Origin: Candidatus Electrothrix aestuarii
GTDB lineage: Bacteria; Desulfobacterota; Desulfobulbia; Desulfobulbales; Desulfobulbaceae
Direction: 5' to 3'
Assembly: GCA_032595685.2 (NCBI GenBank)
Contig: CP159373.1
Span: forward strand, 4,131,821-4,195,820
DNA: 64,000 bases
How positions within the stretch are numbered: position 1 is the stretch's first letter; each line of letters opens with the position of its first letter. Shown here piece after piece: positions 18,339 through 28,161 of the stretch. Under the pieces are notes generated by a model, which had not been told where the DNA came from, did no database searches, and was given only the letters and a program-made list of their open reading frames with translations. The translations under genes were made by a program, and so were the position numbers.

Positions 18339-19208
18339 ATGGATTTTACGGATGCTCCGTGTACAGTACTCATTGTTGATGATGATCCGTTTGGGATTAT
18401 CCAGTTGCAGACCTTGCTCAAAGATTCAGGTTACAAACTGATAACAGCATCAGATGGGGCTTCTGCCATTGAAATCGTCAAGAGAGATGTTCCTGATATT
18501 ATCCTCCTTGATATTATCATGCCCAATATGGATGGTTATGAGACCTGCCGACATTTGAAAGAAGATGAACTTTCTGATAGCATTCCTATTATTTTCCTCA
18601 GTGGCTTGAATTCAACGGAAGAAAAGATAAACGCTTTTGAAGCAGGAGGGGTGGACTATATTACCAAGCCTTTTTCGGAAAAGGAGGTTCTGGTTCGCCT
18701 GCAAACACATCTGACCTTGCATCGGGTCAATAAACATCTGGTTCATGAATTGGAAAACAGGGATGAAGAACTTCAGCACCAAGAAAGTAAGGCACAAAAT
18801 ACCAGCACCGCACTCAGAGTCCTGCTTTCAGCAATAGAAGAGGAAAAAAAAGAGCTGGCCGAGCGTATACAATTTAAGGCTGAAAAACTGATTCTCCCTA
18901 AAATTTTAGAAATAGCAGCAGAGGGAAATCCTGAAAAAAAAGAAGCGTTATTGGAGTCTATTGTCTATACTTTTCAGGAATTGACCAGACCTTTTGTGCC
19001 GGGCGGGGTAGAATTGGGCAAAACCCTTTCACCTACGGAATTGCAAATTGTTAACCTGATAAAACAGGGAAAGTCCAGTAAAGAGATTTCAGATATCTGC
19101 AATATTTCTGTTAGCACTATAGCTTCGCACCGCAAAACAATCAGAAAAAAACTTAACATCACCAACACCAAGGTCAATCTGTACACCTATTTGAATTCTC
19201 TCGATTAA
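18339..19208 (+). CDS. response regulator with LuxR-type HTH
   Basis: 289 residues: receiver domain 1-125 with acidic pocket DDD (14-16), phospho-acceptor Asp58 in LLDIIMPNMDGYE, and Lys in YITKPF; a coiled-coil linker (about 130-195, rich in Glu/Lys); and a C-terminal LuxR/GerE HTH with LSPTELQIVNLIKQGKSSKEI and ISVSTIASHRKTIRKKL. It probably binds DNA after phosphorylation. The hybrid histidine kinase 75 bp downstream is the natural partner. Upstream 165 bp are AT-rich and likely hold its promoter. Confidence 0.92.
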   Translation: MDFTDAPCTVLIVDDDPFGIIQLQTLLKDSGYKLITASDGASAIEIVKRDVPDIILLDIIMPNMDGYETCRHLKEDELSDSIPIIFLSGLNSTEEKINAFEAGGVDYITKPFSEKEVLVRLQTHLTLHRVNKHLVHELENRDEELQHQESKAQNTSTALRVLLSAIEEEKKELAERIQFKAEKLILPKILEIAAEGNPEKKEALLESIVYTFQELTRPFVPGGVELGKTLSPTELQIVNLIKQGKSSKEISDICNISVSTIASHRKTIRKKLNITNTKVNLYTYLNSLD

Positions 19209-19304
19209 CCTCCATCCCTGGAAGGATTTTATGGTTGTTCTTGATGCATTCTTTTCTAAAAATTTGCTGGTACTCTCCCGCTGATGCAGAAGGAATCATT
19301 AAGC

Positions 19305-22109
19305 ATGCGTTGCGGCATCAGCCAGCGGATCCTTTTCGGTCTTACCTTGGTTGCAGCTTTTTTGGGTGGAGGCATCCTTTTTATTCTCATTCGCTTCAGT
19401 ACCTTTCATGACCGATTTGATAAAATAACTGAAGAAATGCCAGCTCTTATTCTCTCAACAGAGCTGGAGCAGGAAGCGAGGGTACTGGTTTCCCATACGC
19501 AGGACATTCTTATGTCCAGGGAAAACTATCTCTTTGAGGATGTGCGAGAGCTGATTAAGCAATCAGTGGAACGCATGAGTGAAATTACCTCAAAGATAAA
19601 TTCTGGCAAAGATGCTAACGAGCATCTACAGATGCTTGCCAGTCAATACCGACAAGTTGCCGATAATCAGCTGGAACTGGTGGCTCTTAAAGAGGAAAAG
19701 CACCGGATTAAGCGACAGCAACGGCAAATCCACAAGCGCGTGTCTGCCCTCCTCAAGGAACTTGCCGAAGAGCATCTTACTTTGCAGCAGCAGGTAACAG
19801 CATCTGAGTTTGCTGCACTCAATGCATGGTACGTCCCAACGTACAATACTCTTTCTCTCTTATTGACTTCATACACCTCGCGATACCAGGAACATATTGA
19901 AGCCTATTCCTCCGAATTGAAACAGAATATAGACCTGGCGCAAAATGCCTTGCAAAGGTTTTCAGCAGAGTTACAGGAAAAACTGAAGAAGTATCAGCAA
20001 GAAATTGAGACCTATGCCATAGGCGAGAAAAGCCTCTGCACTTTTTGTTCTGCAAAAGTACAACTCCAGACGCGTATTGATGAGTGTCTCTTTAAAGGGC
20101 GGAGCTATGCTGCGGTTCTGCTGGCTTCATCACACCAGATGCATACGGAGGCTGAAAAAACAACCTTGGGCGAGGAAAAAAGAACAGCGCAGGGGTTAAG
20201 AAAATTTCATTTATACCTCTCATTGCTGGCTCTCATGGTGTTGGCATCACTGACAGGGATTTATATCTTTGTCCGTCGTTCTGTCATCTCCCGCATCCTT
20301 TCCATTCGCCATGATCTTATAACCTACAATCTCGATAATACGAAAGAAAAACCTCATATCAAAGAGGAGGGTGATGACGAACTCACCTCTTTGGCTGCTG
20401 GTATCAACTATTTTCTTGAGCAAATTCAACAGCGGGAACAACGCCTCAGAATAGCTGCCCGGGATGCAGAGGCAGCAAGCGAAGCAAAAAGTTCCTTTGT
20501 TGCCGCGATCAGTCACGAGATTCGCACCCCAATGAATGCCATTATTAACCTCACCAAACTTTGCCTGGGAGCTGATATCCCAGCCCCACTTGACAGTCGA
20601 AGAAAACAGTGGTTAGAGATCGTGCGGCGCTCCTCGGAATCTCTCTTGGATTTAACCAATGACCTTCTTGACTCGGCCAAGGTTGAGGCTGGCAAGATGG
20701 AACTCAATCTTGGCGTATTCCGCCTCTTTGATCTACTGGACAAGCTTGAACCCTATAAAATCAGCGCCCAGATGAAGGGCCTTGAGTTTCAGCTGATCAT
20801 GGAAAACGACATGCCGGAATACTGGTACGGGGACCAGCAGCGGGTTGGGCAAATCCTGATCAATCTAGTAAGCAATGCCATTAAATTCACAGAAAGTGGA
20901 CGGGTCAAAATTAGCGTTGAACTCTACCGAGACCATGAGGAATGGCTTCTGTTCCGGGTATCCGACACCGGCATAGGGATTCGCGAAGACAAGCTGGAAA
21001 CGCTCTTTACTCCTTTTCAGCAGGTAGGTGGCACTTCTTTGCGGCGAGGGGGCACAGGCTTGGGACTCAGTATTGCCCGCCAATTGGCAGAAGTTATGGG
21101 GGGAAGTATCCAGGCAGAGTGTAAACTCTATCAAGGCAGTATTTTTCAGGTGGTTCTTCCTCTGCATTCTGTGCCTGATGAAGAGGGTGGGAAGGCTATG
21201 AGTATCTCAGAGGATGGGAGGGGCTTACCAAAACGTTTTACGGGAGAGCGCATTCTCCTGGTGGATGATAATCCCTTTAACCGTCTGGTTGCAGAAGAGC
21301 TTATGAATCTGGCTGGCCTTACCGTAGAAAGCGCAGAGGACGGCCTTGAGGCCGTGGAAATGGTTCAAGCGAAACACTATGATTTGGTGCTGATGGATCT
21401 GAATATGCCCCGCATGGATGGCTTTGAAGCGGGCATGGCTATCCATGACATACCTGAGTGCGCAGACCTACCGATCATAGCCTTGACTGCTGACGCCACT
21501 GGTTCAACCCGCCAGAACTGCCTTGGCAGTGGAATGAACGATGTTGTCAGCAAGCCCATTGACCCACAAACCTTTTTTCAAACCCTGGAATACTGGCTAC
21601 CTGAAGTAACACACAGAGAAAAGCCTGTAGAGCTTGAGAGACCGGCTCAGAAAACAAAACAAAAACAGATCCCCAAAAAAATACGTCAAACGAAAAAGGT
21701 TCAACCTCACCCGTCTAATTCATCACCAACTCGCTCTCGGAAATCACGAAAAACCACCTTACATGCTGCTTCAGCCCGGGTTGAGTTGGAACACAGCGCA
21801 ACCGCCTTGCTCAAGAATCCAATTATCCTCAAGGCCTTTATTGATACCCACGGAGAAACTATTCAACGTATTTATCAAGCCCTTGCGAAAGAAGATCGTG
21901 AAGAGGCTCACCGTCAGGCTCATAACCTAAAATCAGCTGCCGGAGCTATTGGTGCGAGCAAACTCAATAAGCAGTCAGAAGAATTGGAACATCGTCTCGC
22001 AAAGGCTACAAGCGTTCATAAGGATACTGAAGCAGAACTGCTTGCCAGGATGGAGGCGGAACTTCAGAGAGTTCTCCAGCATATCATGTTGCAGAGAGGG
22101 CAAGTCTGA
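19305..22109 (+). CDS. membrane hybrid histidine kinase (HisKA-HATPase-REC-HPT)
   Basis: The frame is open from an ATG at 19284, but the ATG at 19305 is preferred: an AAGGA lies 11 bp before it and the product then starts directly with a membrane helix. Order: TM helix, a long helical periplasmic sensor region (about 40-300, coiled-coil-rich), second TM, HAMP-like linker, HisKA with His404 in SHEIRTPMNA, HATPase with N, G1 and G2 boxes (LVSNAIKFT, VSDTGIGI, GGTGLGLSI), receiver with LVLMDLNMPRMDG, a Lys/Arg-rich linker, and an HPT domain with AHNLKSAAGAIGASKL. A full phosphorelay in one chain, probably delivering phosphate to the LuxR-type regulator just upstream. Confidence 0.93.
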   Translation: MRCGISQRILFGLTLVAAFLGGGILFILIRFSTFHDRFDKITEEMPALILSTELEQEARVLVSHTQDILMSRENYLFEDVRELIKQSVERMSEITSKINSGKDANEHLQMLASQYRQVADNQLELVALKEEKHRIKRQQRQIHKRVSALLKELAEEHLTLQQQVTASEFAALNAWYVPTYNTLSLLLTSYTSRYQEHIEAYSSELKQNIDLAQNALQRFSAELQEKLKKYQQEIETYAIGEKSLCTFCSAKVQLQTRIDECLFKGRSYAAVLLASSHQMHTEAEKTTLGEEKRTAQGLRKFHLYLSLLALMVLASLTGIYIFVRRSVISRILSIRHDLITYNLDNTKEKPHIKEEGDDELTSLAAGINYFLEQIQQREQRLRIAARDAEAASEAKSSFVAAISHEIRTPMNAIINLTKLCLGADIPAPLDSRRKQWLEIVRRSSESLLDLTNDLLDSAKVEAGKMELNLGVFRLFDLLDKLEPYKISAQMKGLEFQLIMENDMPEYWYGDQQRVGQILINLVSNAIKFTESGRVKISVELYRDHEEWLLFRVSDTGIGIREDKLETLFTPFQQVGGTSLRRGGTGLGLSIARQLAEVMGGSIQAECKLYQGSIFQVVLPLHSVPDEEGGKAMSISEDGRGLPKRFTGERILLVDDNPFNRLVAEELMNLAGLTVESAEDGLEAVEMVQAKHYDLVLMDLNMPRMDGFEAGMAIHDIPECADLPIIALTADATGSTRQNCLGSGMNDVVSKPIDPQTFFQTLEYWLPEVTHREKPVELERPAQKTKQKQIPKKIRQTKKVQPHPSNSSPTRSRKSRKTTLHAASARVELEHSATALLKNPIILKAFIDTHGETIQRIYQALAKEDREEAHRQAHNLKSAAGAIGASKLNKQSEELEHRLAKATSVHKDTEAELLARMEAELQRVLQHIMLQRGQV

Positions 22110-22338
22110 ATTGATCACTTTGCACTTTCTTGCTATTTTTTCTAGCAAGGTAAGAAAAAAAACTTATCTATCATAATAATTATTCATATAATTTCGATCT
22201 CACATCTTTGTAAGATTGACATGTTTTTTCAATATTGTTATCATGTTCTCGTTGTATGACATATCTGTTTAATGTTATTTATTGAGCCAGAAAGATATTG
22301 TCATTCCCCAAAAAAGTTACCGCTGAGGACATCACCGT

Positions 22339-25300
22339 ATGAAAAAAATCAGCCTGTCCGTTGATGCCGTTCAGGTTTCGGTCGAACAGGGGGCAACCGT
22401 GCTGGAAGCCGCCCGCCAAGCCGGAATCTCTATTCCGACTCTTTGCCATCTCCCTGAAAAGACATCTCTGGAGTCCCATTGCGAAGTCTGCGTTGTTGCC
22501 TGCAAGGGACGGGAGGGCCTTATAAAATCCTGCTCAACCTTAGCCGAGGAAGGGATGCGGATTATCACCGAGAGTGATGCAATCAAGACGCATCGCCAGG
22601 AACGCATTGCCGCTTTAGCCTCTACCCATTTTGGCGATTGCAAAGCCCCATGTAGCATGACCTGCCCGGGCCAAATTAATGTTCAGGGCTATATTGCTCA
22701 TGTGGCGAAGGGACAATATGCCGAGGCTGTTCGTTTGGTCATGGAGAAAAATCCTTTCCCCTTTTCAGTAGGACGCCTTTGCCGACGTTTTTGTGAAAGT
22801 CGTTGTCGTCGGGCTCTGCTGGATGAACCTCTTGCTATCAACAACCTGAAGCGTTTTGTCGCAGATTGGTGCATGAAACATCAGGTAGACCTCAATATTG
22901 AGAAGCAACCTGCCACTGGTAAAAAAATCGCTGTCATTGGTGGTGGTCCTGCTGGTTTAACAGGGGCCTATTATCTGGCCAAAAGTGGTCATTCCGTAAC
23001 TCTCTATGAGGCCGAAGAAAAATTAGGAGGGCTACTGCGCTATGCCGTTCCTGAATTCAAAATTCCCAAGAAGGTTCTGGATTACGAAATAGACACCATC
23101 CTCAAGCTGGGCATTGAGGTTAAATGTAAGCAGCGGCTGGGCCAGGAGATAACTCTGGAGGAACTGAAGGACCAATATGATGGGATCCTGCTCACGGTTG
23201 GTGCTGGCGTTGATCAGCCCCTGGAGCTTCCTGGAGCTGATTTACCTGGTGTCCTTCCTGCTCTGGATTTTCTCAGAAAGTATAATGCAGGTGATACAGC
23301 TACCTTTGCGCAAGGAAAAACAGCAGCAGTTATTGGTGGCAATAACGTTGCTATGGAAACTGCCCGTTCTCTGCTCCGCCTGGGGTACCAGGAAGTCTCT
23401 ATCGTTAACGCCAAAAAGGATGTCTCTGGAATTGGTGCAAATCCGATAGCGATTAGCGAGGCAGAAAAAGAAGGAGCACGTTTCCTCTTTCAGGTTGATC
23501 CTTGCGAGGTTCGGCAAGTGGGCTCCGGCTTGGAACTGGTCATGAATAAACTGGAGCTGAGTGAGCCAGATAAAAAAGGGAAACAAAAGCTCCAGCCTGT
23601 CCCTGACACCTTTGAAATCCTCTTGGTAGATACGGTCATTTCTGCTCAGGGTCAAATGGTCTGCCACAGCGGTGAAACGCCAATAGCAGATGTGGATTTG
23701 AGCCCGAAGAACCTGATCAAAGCCAATGCCAAGACTGCCATGACCAACCTGGACAAGGTCTATGCCGCAGGCGAGGCCGCTAATGGTTCCCGCCCCCTGA
23801 TTCAGGTGGTCAGCTCAGGGCGGAAGGCAGCAGAAAACATCCATACAGATGTTATGGGGCTTGAACCTGCCCCGGCAGAAAGTCGCTTTAACTTTTCACG
23901 GGGTAAAGCTGCCGATGATATCAAGGTACTGGAACGTTTTGACAAGCAGGATCGTACCCCCATGCCGGATCGGGTTCCTGAGCAAGTTATCCTGGATAAC
24001 GAAGAAGTCCGCTTGGGCTTTGATGAGGCTGCTGCCAAACGAGAGGCAGACCGCTGCCTGGAATGTGGCTGCATGGCCTTTGACGAGTGTGATTTTAAGC
24101 AGCTCTGTGTTGATAATGACATCAACCTGAACAAGACCGGCATGGGTACAGCACCTGCCTATAGCCTGGATCAATCGCATCCCATGCTAGATGTGGATCT
24201 GAATAAATGCGTATATTGCCAACGCTGCGTCAATGCCTGTGAATACGATGCCCTGGAGCTGAGCGCATCTGTAGACGAGCAGGGCAGACCAAGCAACATC
24301 ACCCTCCGTTTTAACGAGAACTGTGTCAATTGCGGCAATTGCGCTGACCACTGTTCCACCGGCACCATCAATAAAAAGGATATCCTGTCACCTATCCTCA
24401 CCGAGGATACCAAGAAGGTGCGCACCACCTGTCCCTACTGCGGGGCTGGCTGTCAGATGCAGCTCAAGGTGAAGGGTAATACCATCATGGAGGCTACTTC
24501 TGAATCCCATCTGGCCCCTAACTATGGGGCACTCTGCGTCAAAGGACGTTTTGCCTTTAATTTTGCTCAGGACAAGGAACGGTTAACCACTCCTCTGATT
24601 CGTCGTGACGGCAAGCTGGTTGAGGCGAGCTGGGATGAAGCCTATGATGTTATTGCGGACCGCTTAGGGAAGGTCAAGGAAGAGTTCGGTGCAGATTCCG
24701 TTGCCGGATTTTCCTGCGCCAGGGCCACCAATGAAGAAAATTTTCTCATGCAGAAATTCATGCGCACGGTGATCGGGACCAATAATATCGATCACTGTGC
24801 CCGGCTCTGACACGCACCCACGGTGGCCAGTCTGGCCATCACTTTCGGTTCCGGTGCAATGACGAACTCCATTGCCGATGTTATCAATGATAAGACTGAT
24901 CTCTTTTTTATGATCGGTTCCAATCCAGATACCAGTCATCCGACAATAGGTCTGCGTATTCACCAGACCCTGGATAAGGGGAATGCAAAACTGGTTGTAG
25001 TTGATCCGCGCAAGACCAAGTTGGCAGAACGGGCCGACCTCTGGTTGCGGATTCAGCCGGGCACAGACGTTGCCCTGCTCAACGGCCTGATGCATATTAT
25101 CCTTCGGGACGGTCTCTGGGATGAAAAATTTGTGGAAGAGCGCACTGAAAACTTCGATCAGCTCGCTGCCGTTGTTAAAAACTATACTCCGGAGCGCGTT
25201 GCTGAGATCACCGGCCTGACTGTTGCTGAAATGGAACAGGCCGCACGGATGTATGCGGCACCAGGACGCAATGCCTTTTATCACGGTATGGGCATCACCC

Positions 25301-26448
25301 ATTACCACACCGGTACAGATCGGGTGAAATCCATTGCCAATATGGCCATGCTCTGTGGTAAGGTCGGCGTGGAAGGCGGTGGCTGTAATCCCCTGCGCGG
25401 ACAGAATAATGTCCAGGGAGCCTGTGATATGGGAGCCCTGTTCAATACCCTGCCCGGCTATGGTGCTTTGACCAATGATGAGCTCCTTGATAAATACGAA
25501 AAACGCTGGGGCGTGAAAATGCCCCGAAAACCTGGCAAGCCTGCCACAGAGATCTGGGATAATATCCTCAAGGATGAGATCCGGGCTCTGTATGTATTTG
25601 GCGAAGATCCAGCCATTGCCGATGCCAATATCGGCCATGTCCATAAGGCCCTTGATCATCTGGAATTCCTTATTGTCCAGGATCTCTTCCTCACCGATAC
25701 GGCCAAGGAAGCAGATGTCGTCTTGCCTGCAGCCAGCTTTGCAGAAAAAGACGGTACCTTTACCTCCTCAGAGCGTAGGGTACAACGGGTCCGTAAGGCT
25801 ATTAATCCGCCGGGTCAGGCTAAGCCGGATTGGTTAATTTTTACTGAGCTATCCGAACGCATGGGCTATGCTATGGGTTATACCAAGCCAGAGGATATCT
25901 TTGAGGAGATCTGTGAGCTGCTGCCCCAGTATCACGGGATGAGCTATGGTCGTATCGAAGAGGTTGGCCTGCAATGGCCTGTACCGCATGCGGATCATCC
26001 GGGCACCCCGGTGCTTCACACGGAGTCCTTTACCCGAGGCAAGGGGCTGTTTGTGCCGGAAGAGTACATGGCACCCAAGGAGCCGGTGGATGAGGAATAT
26101 CCCATGCTCTTTACCACAGGTCGCCATTATGCCCGCTATAACTTCAGCAGTATGACCGGCAAGACCCGTGAGATTGATGATATCGCACCCGAGGCTCTGG
26201 CAGAGGTCAACCCGGAAGATGCCGAGCGCATGGGCATCAAGTCGGGAGATATGCTGAAACTTACCTCCCGGCGCGGTGAGGTCACCATCAAGGCGGAGGT
26301 CACCGAGCGCAGCCAGCCCGGCACCATCTTTACCACCTATAACTATGCCGAGACCCCGGTTAATCTGCTGACTCTGGATGCTTTGGATCGGCTTTCGCGG
26401 ACGCCGGAGTATAAGCTTTGTGCTATTAAGGTTGAGGTTTTGGGGTGA
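22339..26448 (+). CDS. fdhA: selenocysteine formate dehydrogenase, GltD-flavoprotein fusion
   Basis: One 1369-residue selenoprotein, not two genes: the TGA at 24808-24810 (codon 824) is in frame with both halves and sits in the CARL-Sec-HAPTV context of Sec-containing formate dehydrogenases, with a SECIS hairpin 11 nt on. Order: [2Fe-2S] domain with Cys36, Cys48, Cys51, Cys65; a Cys-rich DPYD/GltD-type Fe-S domain (about 100-190); FAD site VIGGGPAG (199-206) and a second Rossmann fold (VIGGNNVAMETARS, about 333); two ferredoxin clusters (CVYCQRC about 624, CVNCGNC about 662); molybdopterin Fe-S motif CPYCGAGC (698 onward); then the catalytic and MGD-binding domains. The GltD part suggests NAD(P)H or bifurcating electron exchange; that is inference. 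A terminator follows. Confidence 0.93.
24822..24840 (+). promoter_or_regulatory. bacterial SECIS hairpin for UGA decoding
   Basis: GGTGGCCA (24822-24829) pairs with TGGCCATC (24833-24840), eight base pairs including one G-U, leaving a GTC apical loop. It starts 11 nt after the UGA and the loop region reads AGTCT, close to the GGTCT loop of the Escherichia coli fdhF SECIS that SelB binds. Confidence 0.85.
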
Positions 26449-26512
26449 TTACCTGATTTTGGGGTAAAAATGAGCGACTGATGACGATTACTCGGTACAG
26501 AGTATGAGAAAA

Positions 26513-26540
26513 GGGCGGCCTTCGGGTTCGCCTTTTTTTT
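26513..26540 (+). terminator. Rho-independent terminator after the formate dehydrogenase gene
   Basis: GGCG-GCC stem closed by a stable TTCG tetraloop (26521-26524), returning as GGT-T-CGCC with one bulge, followed by eight T residues at 26533-26540. Confidence 0.85.
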
Positions 26541-26630
26541 GTATCCGATGCGTGGGCAGCATTTTGAGGCATGCCAGAAAATGACACTTTCCCTTGCCTG
26601 GGAATGAGCATAGACCAAGGCTGTTCAATT

Positions 26631-26678
26631 GGATCAATGGGGTCGTGGATCAATGGGGTCGTGGATCAATGGGGTCGG
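26631..26678. repeat. three tandem 16-bp repeats
   Basis: GGATCAATGGGGTCGT occurs at 26631, 26647 and 26663 (last base G in the third). The third unit also forms an inverted repeat with ATTGATCC at 26684-26691, and marks the start of the 160-bp antitoxin-derived repeat. Confidence 0.85.
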
Positions 26679-26947
26679 ACTCGATTGATCCTGGGGTTGG
26701 AATTATAGCAAAAAAATAACATCCAGCTCCTTTGTTTCCCGTCTTCCTGCAACAGCCAATCGCCCCCCAACGCCTTGATGCCCCTGCTGACCGTGGAAAA
26801 TCTCGGATTACCCTCTCCGGCAAGGGCCTTGTACAGGCTCTCACGATTCAGCCCGGCCCCCCCCGTCAATACGCGGTTTGAAAAAGGGTCGTGATACCGA
26901 AGAGGGGCTTTTGGCAGAAAATGCGTTGACAATTTCTCTGAAAGCAA
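26669..26947 (-). pseudogene. addiction-module antitoxin remnant, copy R1
   Basis: On the minus strand a 93-codon frame contains GLNRESLYKALAGEGNPRFS and then a stretch like 'TVSRGIKALG', the recognition-helix half of the HTH in HigA-like 'addiction module antidote' proteins. The normal N-terminus is missing and the C-terminal tail runs into low-complexity repeat sequence. No toxin gene is adjacent. The same stretch recurs at 27796-27960 and 28851-28990. Confidence 0.55.
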
Positions 26948-27084
26948 GCATATTATAAATAAATAGCACCCTTGGTCGTATTTCTTCAGTGGTGATCAGG
27001 AAAAATCATCTTTGATCATCTCATTTTATAGCGAAGATTTATAGCCAAGGGTTTTTTTATTTTTGAACCTATAATCGTGTAAAA

Positions 27085-27777
27085 ATGAGTACAGCTATCC
27101 TGATTGACGGAGGTTTTTTCTTAAAACGCTACCCGAAAGTTTTTATAAACGGAGCGAATCATACTCCGAAAGTAAAAGCTGAAAACATGTATAGAATGGC
27201 GATGCGGCATCTTCACCAGAGACAGTGTCATTGCCAGTTGTATCGTATCTTTTATTATGACTGTGAGCCGTACAATAAGGGAGCGCATAACCCGGTCAGT
27301 GGGAAATTTGTAGATTTCCCAAGAACACAGCAAGCTCTTGATAGAAAAGATTTTTTCAACGAGCTGAAAAAACGCCGAAAAGTAGCACTCAGATTGGGAC
27401 AGCTTCAGTCATCGAAAGATTGGATCATAACATCAAACAAGACTAAGGATCTGTTAAGTGGAAAAATATCAGTAGAGGATTTAACGGAAAATGACGTCAG
27501 GCTTAATATCAGGCAAAAAGGCGTTGATATGAAAATAGGAATTGATATTACATCGCTCGCAATCAAGAGGATGGTCTCTCAAATTATCCTTGTTTCAGGA
27601 GACAGCGATTTCGTTCCGGCTGCAAAAACAGCTCGGAGAGAGGGAATTGATTTTATCCTTGATCCGATGTGGAATCCAATAGCCCCGGACTTACACGTTC
27701 ATATTGACGGCTTGATGTCTACATGTCTTGATCCCAGAAATCATCATACTGTTGATAAAAATCCGTATGTGCAGTAG
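27085..27777 (+). CDS. NYN-domain (PIN-like) protein, probable RNase
   Basis: 230 residues. ILIDGGFFLKR at 5-15 supplies the first conserved Asp of the NYN fold; GVDMKIGIDITSLA (about 150-163) and LVSGDSDFVPAAKTARREG (about 173-191) supply the remaining acidic residues that bind the metal. NYN proteins (LabA-like) are single-strand RNases or RNA-binding proteins, sometimes part of defence or toxin systems. The gene stands alone between two direct copies (R1, R2) of a decayed antitoxin sequence. AT-rich upstream sequence (26990-27080) probably holds its promoter. Substrate unknown. Confidence 0.82.
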   Translation: MSTAILIDGGFFLKRYPKVFINGANHTPKVKAENMYRMAMRHLHQRQCHCQLYRIFYYDCEPYNKGAHNPVSGKFVDFPRTQQALDRKDFFNELKKRRKVALRLGQLQSSKDWIITSNKTKDLLSGKISVEDLTENDVRLNIRQKGVDMKIGIDITSLAIKRMVSQIILVSGDSDFVPAAKTARREGIDFILDPMWNPIAPDLHVHIDGLMSTCLDPRNHHTVDKNPYVQ

Positions 27778-27795
27778 CGTCGCAACAGCTTGTTA

Positions 27796-27960
27796 CAAAT
27801 AGGGGTCAATCGGGTCGACTCGATTGATCCCAAAATTGGGATTGCTGCAAAAACAGCATCCGGCTCCTTTGTTTCCCTACGCAACACCCAGTCGGCATCC
27901 CAATGCCTTGATGCCCTGCTGACCGTGGAAAATCTAGGAATTCCCTCTCCGGCCACTTCT
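27796..27960 (-). pseudogene. addiction-module antitoxin remnant, copy R2
   Basis: About 160 bp clearly homologous to R1, same orientation, starting at the palindromic TCAATCGGGTCGACTCGATTGA and including the minus-strand peptide AGEGIPRFSTVSR. Frames are disrupted relative to R1. Together R1 and R2 make direct repeats bracketing the NYN gene. Confidence 0.55.
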
Positions 27961-28051
27961 GCCCTCTCTTTTATTTGACATCAACATGATACATAAAGCG
28001 GCGACTTGCACTTGCGGATCACGTCGGTATGCTATATACTTCCAAGAAAAA

Positions 28052-28105
28052 ATGACAGATGATTTCATAATAAAATGCGCTTCGCAGGAAAGGGAAATGT
28101 TCTGA
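28052..28105 (+). pseudogene. VapB-type antitoxin C-terminal remnant
   Basis: Seventeen codons, MTDDFIIKCASQEREMF, ending in the QERE-x-F tail typical of VapB antitoxins. Its TGA overlaps the ATG of the VapC remnant as TGATG, the classic vapBC coupling. The DNA-binding N-terminus is missing. Confidence 0.5.
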
Positions 28106-28161
28106 TGCTAAAATACATGCTCGACGCCAATATTGCTACTTATGTGATCAAGAATGTTTAG
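28105..28161 (+). pseudogene. VapC PIN-domain toxin, N-terminal remnant
   Basis: Eighteen residues, MLKYMLDANIATYVIKNV, match the first strand and helix of VapC PIN toxins, including the first catalytic Asp of 'MLD-x-N'. The frame then stops inside the start of the nuclease gene that follows, which shows where a recombination or deletion joined the two. Confidence 0.6.

Noticed and set aside
24808-24823. Two separate genes: a truncated oxidoreductase and a molybdopterin oxidoreductase starting at 24823
   Set aside because: Both halves are in the same frame, the UGA sits at the Sec position of formate dehydrogenases and a SECIS hairpin follows.
24664-25659. Minus-strand ORF of 331 aa
   Set aside because: Complete shadow of the conserved formate dehydrogenase catalytic domain.
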